A stretch of 5,750 bases of DNA, from assembly GCA_012031335.1 (NCBI GenBank), contig JAAUTT010000342.1:1-5750 (forward strand), in the 5' to 3' direction. Below, one piece after another: positions 1-5,750 of the stretch. Made by a program: the position numbers and the translations under genes. The stretch is from Bacteroidales bacterium. GTDB lineage: Bacteria > Bacteroidota > Bacteroidia > Bacteroidales > JAAUTT01. Numbering within the stretch: position 1 is the first letter of the stretch; every line of letters starts with the position of its first letter. The notes beneath the pieces were generated by a model. It was not told the DNA's origin. It ran no database searches and saw only the letters and a program-made list of their open reading frames with translations.

Positions 1-464
1 GAACCTTAAAATTATAGCTCCAAGAATGCCCCAGAAAAGAACTTGTTTGTAATATTTTTGGCTTACTGCAAAGGAGCTTAATATCATCATGATAACAAAA
101 ACGTTATCCATCGACAAGGTATATTCTATAAGGTAACCGGTTAAAAACTCCATTCCCATGTTTTGCCGGTAAATCTCCAGGCTTTCCTGAAAATTGTCAA
201 CTTTTAGACTTAAATGCTGGGCATATTTAGCCTGTATGGCAAGTAAATCCTGCATACTGGCAATTCCGTGAAATCTTTCGCCATAATGTAAAATGAAAAT
301 ATAAAAAAGTAAGGCACAACTAACCCAAACTCCCGTCCATATCAGCGATTCTTTGAACGATATAACATGTTTATTTCTCCCAACTACGGTCAAATCGAAA
401 ACTAGTATTCCAATTATTGCAGCACTAAAAACTAATAAAAAAGTATTTCCTGGTTCATCATCAT
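1..464 (-). CDS. terC: TerC/Alx-family integral membrane protein, N-terminal half (cut by window edge; frameshift near start)
   Basis: Read on the minus strand, this gives about 155 residues of a TerC-family membrane protein; the rest lies off the window. Family members are inner-membrane proteins linked to tellurite resistance or, for Alx/MeeF-type proteins, manganese export. Two hydrophobic segments (about residues 7-25 and 40-59) flank a typical 'ISFKESLIWTGVWV' stretch. A hydrophilic loop (about 60-105) leads to the family signature 'GYLIEYTLSMDN' (E114, D120, N121), whose acidic residues are implicated in metal handling, and then a third membrane segment. The long frame is open from 600 down to 1 but has no credible ATG ahead of the first membrane segment. 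Three consecutive ATGs (464-456) lie in another frame that stops at 434-432. One extra base in the A6 run at 437-442 joins them, giving a start reading MMMNQEILFLLVF. I prefer that start. Family call is firm; the metal substrate is not determined. Confidence 0.9.
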
Positions 465-481
465 TTAATTTTCCAATACAA

Positions 482-489
482 CAAAAATA
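482..489 (-). promoter_or_regulatory. Candidate -7 promoter element for terC
   Basis: On the minus strand this reads TATTTTTG, an exact match to the Bacteroidota primary-sigma -7 consensus TAnnTTTG. It lies about 17 bases ahead of the proposed terC ATG, which would give a very short leader. The expected -33 TTTG is only loosely matched by TTTTC about 19 bases further upstream. In such AT-rich DNA a chance match is possible. Confidence 0.3.
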
Positions 490-606
490 GTTAATTAATG
501 TGTGAAAATTGGATGAAATTTTTCCAGACCGATATACCGACGGGATATTTGCTGTATTTATTAAAAAAATGTAAATTTCCCTTTTTAAGACTTGAATTGT
601 TTATAA

Positions 607-628
607 AACATAAACCTTAACATAAACC
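607..628. repeat. Two direct copies of AACATAAACC, 12-base period
   Basis: The 10-base word AACATAAACC occurs at 607-616 and again at 619-628, so the copies lie about one helical turn apart on the same DNA face. This spacing is seen in operators that bind a dimer or adjacent monomers. The repeat lies about 210 bases ahead of otsAB and 140 bases ahead of terC. No regulator can be named. Confidence 0.5.
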
Positions 629-835
629 AATAAAATGTTTTGGGGTATAAACGAATTTTGAAATATTAAGAAAGGTTTAATAATCAGTATTTAATAACAA
701 AATGAATGCTGTTTTATGATTGGTTCTATTATTGAGTGAAGCATGTGAAAGCCTCAATTGCTGAGTTAAAAAACTATTTAAAACCATTCATATATTATAT
801 TCCTTAAGACTTTTATCCCATAAAAATATTTATTT

Positions 836-3054
836 ATGAAAAGTTTCACACAACTTGAATTTCAACGTTTGGTAGTAGTTGCCAACCGTTTACCATTTAA
901 GTTTGTTCCCTTAAATGACACCTTTGTTGCAGAGCAGAACTCAGGAGGCCTGGTATCGGCAGTGTTGGCTTTATCAGAAAATAAATTAAGTGCAAATAAT
1001 AAAGCCAGCGATATTTTATGGATTGGGACGGGTGATATCCCGGAAAAATATGAGAATCCCAAGGGATTCGAACTTGCTAATGTTGAAGTACCTAAATCTC
1101 AGTATGATGAGTATTATGAGGGGTTTTCGAACGATACAATTTGGCCGTTGTTTCATTATTTTCCTTCCATCGTTACCTTTAACCAGGTAACCTTTCAATC
1201 TTATATGGAGGTAAATAAACTTTTCGCCCATAAAATTAACGAACTTTTACAGCCAAATGATCTTGTGTGGATCCACGATTACCAGCTCATGGCACTTCCA
1301 GCCATGATCAGGGAAAATAATCCTGATGCCAACATAGGTTTTTTTCTGCATATACCATTTCCTTCCTACGAAATATTCCGTCTCCTGCCACGCAAATGGA
1401 GCGAAGCTATTTTAAAGGGTATCATTGGTGCCGATCTTATTGGATTTCATACCAACGATTATACCCAGCATTTTATTAAATCCGTGAAAAGAACTCTTGG
1501 TTACGATTGTACCGGTAATATCATCAATACCGGCGACAGAATTGCCAGGGCTGATGCTTTCCCTATAAGTATTGACTATGATAAGTTTCATAATCAGGAC
1601 GATCCTAAAATTATAGATGAAAAGCATAATTTACATGAACAGCTTCGTGGAAATAAACTGATTTTTTCGGTGGACCGGCTCGACTATACCAAAGGTATTC
1701 TGAAAAGATTATTAGCTTACGAATTTTTCCTGGATAATTACCCTAATTGGCAGGAAAATGTAGTATTCAATATGGTCGTTATTCCTTCGCGCGATAATAT
1801 CCCACGGTATAAGGATATGAAAAATGAAATTGAAGCAACGGTAGGTCGCATTAACGGCAAGTTCAGCAATCTTTCATGGAGGCCTGTTATTTACCAGTAT
1901 AAATCCTTGTCGTTTCACGAGCTTTTAGCCTTGTATGCCACCAGCGATGTTGGTTTAATTACACCATTGCGCGATGGTATGAATCTGGTTGCGAAAGAAT
2001 ATATTGCTTCCCAAACAGACAGGGTGGGCATGCTGATTTTAAGTGAAATGGCCGGAGCTTCGGTGGAGTTAACTGAAGCTTTAATTATAAATCCCACCGA
2101 TATAGAAGAAGTTGCTGAATCAATAAATATTGCACTAGAGATGCCAAAGGACGAAAAGTTGCATAAAATTCAACGTATGCAGCAACGAATCAGGGATTAT
2201 AATGTTTATACCTGGGCCAACGATTTTTTTAGTCAGGCCAGTAAAATATACAAACAGCAAATGCAGTTACAAGCCAGATATATCGACCCAAAAATAAATG
2301 GTAAAATTTCAGAAGCCTATCAGGAAGCCAGTTCCCGCATAATATTTCTCGATTACGATGGAACCCTGATTCCTTTTGCGAAATATCCGGAACAAGCCTT
2401 ACTAAGCAATGATGCCCGAAAACTTATTACTTCGATGGCCAGTGATGCCCGCAATAAAATAGTGATCATCAGCGGGCGCGATAAATCATTTCTTGAGAAT
2501 CAGTTTACCGATATGAACCTTACCCTGGTTGCGGAGCATGGATTATTTATTAAACATCCTTATGAAACCTGGAAATCGCTGGTACGATTTGAAACTGGAT
2601 GGAAGGATAAGGTTTTCCCTGTATTACGGGACTATGTCGATCGTTGTTCCGGTTCATTCATCGAAGAAAAAATGCATCGCTGGTTTGGCATTTCAGGAAT
2701 GTGGACGAGGATTTTGTTCAGTTGCGTATCCATGGGTTAAAAGACGACCTTTTTGAAATTCTCCGCAACGAACCTAAACTGGTAATGGTTGAAGGTAATA
2801 AAATACTGGAAGTTAAAAGCACTGTTTACGACAAAGGTACTGCCGCTTTAAGTCTTATTAACCAGCGTCATTACGAATTTATTATGGCTATAGGGGATGA
2901 CCGCACCGATGAAGATTTATTTGGTGTATTACCTCCAACTGCTTTTACCATCAAAGTAGGTACAAGCATGAGCCTGGCAAGGTATAATCTCCGTTCGCAA
3001 AAATTGGTTTACGATTTTTTTAACACACTTTTGACGACATCCGAAGTAATATAA
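836..3054 (+). CDS. otsAB: Bifunctional trehalose-6-phosphate synthase/phosphatase (OtsA-OtsB fusion), one frameshift
   Basis: The N-terminal half is a GT20 glycosyltransferase that joins UDP-glucose and glucose-6-phosphate to make trehalose-6-phosphate; the C-terminal half is a HAD phosphatase that releases trehalose, a cytoplasmic osmo- and desiccation protectant. Synthase features: 'VVVANRLP' at the N-terminus, GGL at 37-39, 'WIHDYQLMALP', 'LHIPFPS', 'VDRLDYTKG' (R281, K286) and 'LRDGMNLVAKEY' (D380, E388), matching E. coli OtsA R262, K267, D361 and E369. Phosphatase features: 'LDYDGTL' (D506, D508), 'IISGRD' and 'GDDRTDEDLF' (from about 687). The first frame stops at 2738-2740. Conserved phosphatase sequence continues in the next frame to the stop at 3052-3054. 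One extra A in the A6 run at 2667-2672 gives 'SFIEEKNASLVWHFRNVD' and a continuous protein of about 739 residues, normal for this fusion. The ATG at 836 starts just before the first beta strand and no better start exists. Confidence 0.95.
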
Positions 3055-3180
3055 TGTGAAAAGTTTTCTACATCTTGTGGATAAGCTGTGCTGTCCTGAA
3101 TTGGTAACTATTTGTTTACAAGAGAAATATTTCATGGCATAGTTATATTGGAGATAGGTTTCAATCTAAAAAGAACACCT

Positions 3181-4044
3181 ATGGATAATATACAGGAAAG
3201 TACCAAAAAAGAGCCCCAGCAGCAGAAACGACCTGGGTTTGAGGCTGAGATGAGACCTACTCCCGTTTACGATGACAAATCCAAAAAAGGATCGGGAAAA
3301 CTTTTAAACAAAGTTGCAGTAATTACAGGGGGCGATAGCGGAATCGGAAGGGCAGTGGCCATTTTGTTTGCAAAAGAAGGTGCTGATGTAGCTGTTGTTT
3401 ATTTAAACGAGCATGAGGATGCCAAAATAACACAGCAGGAGATTCAGAACTATGGCCGTGAATGTCTTCTTATTTCGGGAGACCTTGAGTCGGAAGATTT
3501 TTGCAAATCCATAATAGAGAGAGTGATAGACGAGTTTGAAAAGATTGATATTCTTGTTAATAATGCAGCTGTGCAGTTCGAGTGCGAAAAACTCGAAGAT
3601 ATTACAACAGCTCAATTGATTAAAACTTTTACAACCAATATTTATTCGTTCTTTTGGCTCACCAAGGCAGCTCTTCCACACATGAAGCATGGCAGTAATA
3701 TCATAAACTCCACTTCAGTAACAGCTTACCGTGGAACAAGTCATTTAATTGACTATGCATCCACCAAGGGTGCTATTGTAGCCTTTACGCGCAGTTTGGC
3801 CTTAAATCTTATGGACAGAGGTATTCGGGTTAATGCAGTTGCTCCGGGACCTATCTGGACACCTCTCATTACCTCCAGTTTCCAACCCGAAAGAGTTGCT
3901 CAGCACGGCGCAGGCGCTCCAATGCAACGCTCGGGTGAACCTGTTGAAGTTGCTCCCAGCTATTTATTCCTTGCCTGCGACGATTCTTCCTATATGTCGG
4001 GTCAGGTACTTCATCCCAATGGAGGTGAGGTAATAAACGGATAA
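3181..4044 (+). CDS. SDR-family NAD(P)-dependent oxidoreductase, YghA / general stress protein 39 type
   Basis: This intact 287-residue classical short-chain dehydrogenase belongs to the subgroup of E. coli YghA (an NADP-dependent aldehyde reductase) and B. subtilis YdaD (GSP39, SigB-controlled). The subgroup mark is a Gln/Pro-rich N-terminal extension ahead of the Rossmann fold, here 'PQQQKRPGFEAEMRPTP' (residues 12-28). The cofactor loop TGGDSGIG is at 49-56, NNAA at 127-130, and the catalytic set is N153, S179, Y192 and K196 ('YASTK'), followed by 'NAVAPGPIWTPL' and the C-terminal 'SYMSGQVLHPNGG'. The frame is open further upstream to a TTG at 3112, but family members begin close to the Gln/Pro segment, so ATG 3181 is preferred. 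It is the only gene here with no frame disruption. It lies 126 bases after otsAB. The substrate is unknown; a role in stress-related carbonyl reduction is inferred from the family. Confidence 0.93.
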   Translation: MDNIQESTKKEPQQQKRPGFEAEMRPTPVYDDKSKKGSGKLLNKVAVITGGDSGIGRAVAILFAKEGADVAVVYLNEHEDAKITQQEIQNYGRECLLISGDLESEDFCKSIIERVIDEFEKIDILVNNAAVQFECEKLEDITTAQLIKTFTTNIYSFFWLTKAALPHMKHGSNIINSTSVTAYRGTSHLIDYASTKGAIVAFTRSLALNLMDRGIRVNAVAPGPIWTPLITSSFQPERVAQHGAGAPMQRSGEPVEVAPSYLFLACDDSSYMSGQVLHPNGGEVING

Positions 4045-4101
4045 ACGGTCGTGGCAAAAAGGCCAAATAAAAATTTCGATTTGGCAAAAGAGGTGAAACC
4101 C

Positions 4102-4126
4102 ATTCATGGTATTGATTCATGTATTG
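4102..4126. repeat. Imperfect tandem duplication in the SDR-ligD spacer
   Basis: ATTCATGGTATTG (4102-4114) is followed directly by ATTCATGTATTG (4115-4126), the same word less one G. It lies in the 119-base spacer between the dehydrogenase stop and the ligD start, about 40 bases ahead of the ligD ATG. It may be a replication-slippage product; no function is evident. Confidence 0.45.
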
Positions 4127-4163
4127 GTAAAAAAATGACTGTTAACATACAGAACTATTAACC

Positions 4164-4799
4164 ATGGGTTTAAAAGAATACAACGAAAAACGCAATTTCA
4201 CCCGATCGGCCGAACCAAACGGTGAAACCAAAAGTGGAGAAGGTAAATCGGTATTTGTGGTGCAACGGCACAAAGCTTCGCGGTTGCATTACGATTTTAG
4301 AATTGAAGTAAATGGGGTGCTGAAGAGCTGGGCGGTACCCAAAGGACCATCGCTGAATCCTTCCGATAAGCGTCTGGCTATGATGGTTGAAGATCATCCT
4401 TACGATTACAAAGACTTTGAAGGAGAAATTCCTGAAGGAAATTACGGGGCAGGTATTGTTGAAATATGGGACAGCGGGTTCTATTCCGATCCCAAAGAAC
4501 ATTCAAAACAGGAATCGGAAAACCTGATTGAAGACGCACTAAGAATGGGAAATATAAAACTGCACCTTTACGGAAACAAACTCAATGGGGAGTTTACACT
4601 TGTAAAAACCAGAAACACCGACCAGGAAAATTCATGGTTGCTTATTAAGCACAAAGATAAGTTTGCCGTGACAGAGCACTATAATAGTGAAAATGAAACC
4701 GAAGAGAATTCACCTATCAATTTATGGCTTAGAGAAAACAAAAAAAGTACGAAAAAAAAAACAAGCATTACATTCAAAATACCCCACCCGAAAGACTGA
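4164..4799 (+). CDS. ligD: DNA ligase D, N-terminal 3'-phosphoesterase module (5' part of a frameshifted ligD)
   Basis: LigD is the end-processing and sealing enzyme of bacterial non-homologous end joining and works with Ku. This first segment is its 3'-phosphoesterase domain, a Mn-dependent nuclease/phosphatase that cleans 3' ends and removes terminal ribonucleotides. The core runs from about residue 30 to 165. H36, H42, D44, R46, K60, H78 and Y82 line up at a constant offset of six with the active-site residues of P. aeruginosa LigD (H42, H48, D50, R52, K66, H84, Y88), so the active site looks complete. A Lys/Glu/Ser-rich linker follows (about 175-200). The frame stops at 4797-4799 only because of a shift at the A10 run 4752-4761. 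With one more A the linker reads on as 'NKHYIQNTPPERLTTHFVKP' into the ligase domain. ATG 4164 gives the usual short LigD N-terminus. Confidence 0.93.
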   Translation: MGLKEYNEKRNFTRSAEPNGETKSGEGKSVFVVQRHKASRLHYDFRIEVNGVLKSWAVPKGPSLNPSDKRLAMMVEDHPYDYKDFEGEIPEGNYGAGIVEIWDSGFYSDPKEHSKQESENLIEDALRMGNIKLHLYGNKLNGEFTLVKTRNTDQENSWLLIKHKDKFAVTEHYNSENETEENSPINLWLRENKKSTKKKTSITFKIPHPKD

Positions 4800-5750
4800 C
4801 TACACACTTTGTTAAACCTATGCTGGCACAACAAGTGCCTAAACCCTTCGATAATCCCGACTGGATTTATGAGATTAAGTGGGATGGTTACCGCGCCATT
4901 GCTGAGGTGAATAATGGAAAGGCCGTTCTATATTCAGGTATGCCAATAAGTTCAAGGATTATCAGGTAGTTGTAAATGATTTGGAAAAACTTTCCTTTAA
5001 TGCCGTTTTAGATGGAGAAATCGTGTTGTTGAACGAAGAAGGAAAGCCCGACTTCGGTCTTTTGCAGGATTATGCAAGTAATAAGCAGTATCAGCTTTGC
5101 TATTATATTTTCGACATTCTTTTTCTTGATAATGAGAACTTATGTAACAAAGCATTATGGGAAAGAAAAATGATTTTAAAATCAATATTGCCTGATACTG
5201 ATGTAATTAAATATACCGACCATATTGAAAAGGAAGGGATTGCCTTCTTCGAAGCGGTTAAAAAACTAAATATGGAGGGTATAATTGCCAAAGACAAAAA
5301 CAGTTCCTATTTGCCAGGTAAAAGAAGCTCTTCGTGGTTAAAGATAAAGCAACACGGATCGGCTGAAGTTGTGATTGCAGGTTATACCAAACCCACTGGT
5401 TCGCGTAAATATTTCGGATCACTTATTTTAGCCAAAACCGATGGTGATAAGTTAACCTATACCGGACATGTTGGTACAGGGTTTAGTGAAAATACACTCG
5501 AACAGATATTTAAACTTCTTGAACCCTTGGTTGTAAATGAATCTCCCTTTACTGAAAAATACCATCTAAAACTCCTGTAACCTGGGTAAAACCAAAAATT
5601 AAATGCGAAGTTAAATTTTCGGAAATAACCCGTGGAGGCATTATGCGTCATCCGGTTTTGTCGGTATTATCAACGTTAAAACATCATCTATGCAAAAAGT
5701 TAATGAAAATTCAGCAATGAATATTGAAAATGACAATCCTGTTATTTTTG
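4800..5750 (+). CDS. ligD: DNA ligase D, ATP-dependent ligase module (continuation of ligD; three further frame disruptions; runs off the window)
   Basis: This is the nucleotidyltransferase and OB-fold part of the same gene, which seals nicks using ATP through a lysyl-AMP intermediate. The visible order is 'VKPMLA', motif I 'EIKWDGYR' (nucleophile K encoded at 4877-4879, about residue 239 after frame repair), motif III 'VLDGEIV' (from about 5005), motif IV 'MEGIIAK' (near 5273-5293), motif V 'SSWLKIK' (near 5329-5349), then OB-fold sequence 'VVIAGYTKPTGSRKYFGSL'. The frame changes near 4937 (about 13 bases seem missing), at A5 5555-5559 (one more A gives 'EKIPSKTPVTWVKPKIKCEV') and at T4 5656-5659 (one more T gives 'RHPVFVG'). 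After that the frame is open to the window end. The phosphoesterase-ligase order predicts a primase-polymerase domain beyond the edge. No second gene start is seen, so I treat 4164-5750 as one gene. Confidence 0.9.

Larger units (their letters stand above)
465..835. promoter_or_regulatory. Divergent intergenic region between terC and otsAB
   Basis: This 371-base spacer separates two divergent genes and must hold both promoters. It is very AT-rich and has no supported gene: the minus-strand frame continuing up from terC to about 600 has no ATG and no membrane-protein character. It contains a candidate terC promoter (482-489), a 10-base direct repeat (607-628) and a small palindrome, TGTTTATAAAACA, at 598-610. 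On the plus strand I found no exact TAnnTTTG element for otsAB; the nearest is TATTATTG at 728-735, one mismatch off, about 100 bases before the start codon. No ribosome-binding site precedes the otsAB ATG, which is normal for Bacteroidota. Confidence 0.55.

Noticed and set aside
862..2097. Several minus-strand open frames of 60-71 codons inside otsAB
   Set aside because: They lie entirely opposite a gene with strong motif support and show no recognisable protein features.
2644..3054. A separate stand-alone trehalose-phosphatase gene starting at ATG 2644
   Set aside because: It would lack the catalytic 'LDYDGTL' motif, which is upstream in the other frame; its first residues are out-of-frame readings of the conserved phosphatase sequence.
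3112..3180. N-terminal extension of the dehydrogenase from a TTG at 3112
   Set aside because: The 23 extra residues do not resemble the family N-terminus, and ATG 3181 directly precedes the characteristic Gln/Pro-rich segment.
4052..4065. TGGC-(6)-GCCA hairpin after the dehydrogenase as a terminator
   Set aside because: The stem is only four base pairs and is followed by an A-rich stretch with no T tract, so it does not support intrinsic termination.
3403..4502. Minus-strand open frames of 83-110 codons opposite the dehydrogenase and ligD
   Set aside because: They are antisense shadows of well-supported genes and have no family signature.
1..5750. CRISPR arrays, tRNA or rRNA genes, insertion sequences
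   Set aside because: No regularly spaced repeats, cloverleaf-forming segments, transposase motifs or terminal inverted repeats were seen on either strand.

Overview
The window looks like chromosomal DNA from a member of the Bacteroidota. The evidence is low GC with very AT-rich spacers, no Shine-Dalgarno motifs ahead of the start codons, one match to the Bacteroidota -7 promoter element (TAnnTTTG), and protein wording typical of the group: a fused trehalose-phosphate synthase/phosphatase, a TerC protein with a long loop before 'GYLIEYTLSMDN', and LigD in phosphoesterase-ligase order. I cannot place it to genus.

Layout. Positions 1-464 (minus strand, cut by the window edge) encode the first half of a TerC/Alx-type membrane protein. 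Positions 465-835 are a divergent, AT-rich intergenic region with a candidate terC promoter and a short direct repeat. Three plus-strand genes follow: a bifunctional trehalose-6-phosphate synthase/phosphatase (836-3054), an NAD(P)-dependent short-chain dehydrogenase of the YghA/general stress protein 39 type (3181-4044), and the 5' part of ligD, the multidomain DNA ligase of bacterial non-homologous end joining (4164 to the window end). The spacers between the three are 126 and 119 bases, so they may be one loose operon or separately transcribed neighbours.

Taken together this reads as a general-stress locus: compatible-solute synthesis, a stress-type aldehyde/alcohol reductase and double-strand-break repair fit an organism that meets drying, osmotic stress or stationary phase. 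The link is inferred from co-location and family knowledge.

The most notable property of the sequence is its pattern of broken reading frames. terC, otsAB and ligD all carry frameshifts, each equal to one lost base (modulo 3). Five of the six sites lie in A or T runs (A6, A6, A10, A5, T4), and adding one base at each restores conserved family sequence. All readable catalytic motifs are intact. This suggests homopolymer under-calling in the sequence more than real gene decay. One site, near 4934-4941 in the ligase domain, is not a homopolymer and seems to lack about 13 bases, including part of a conserved ligase motif. I saw no tRNA, rRNA, CRISPR array or mobile element, and no clearly novel system.
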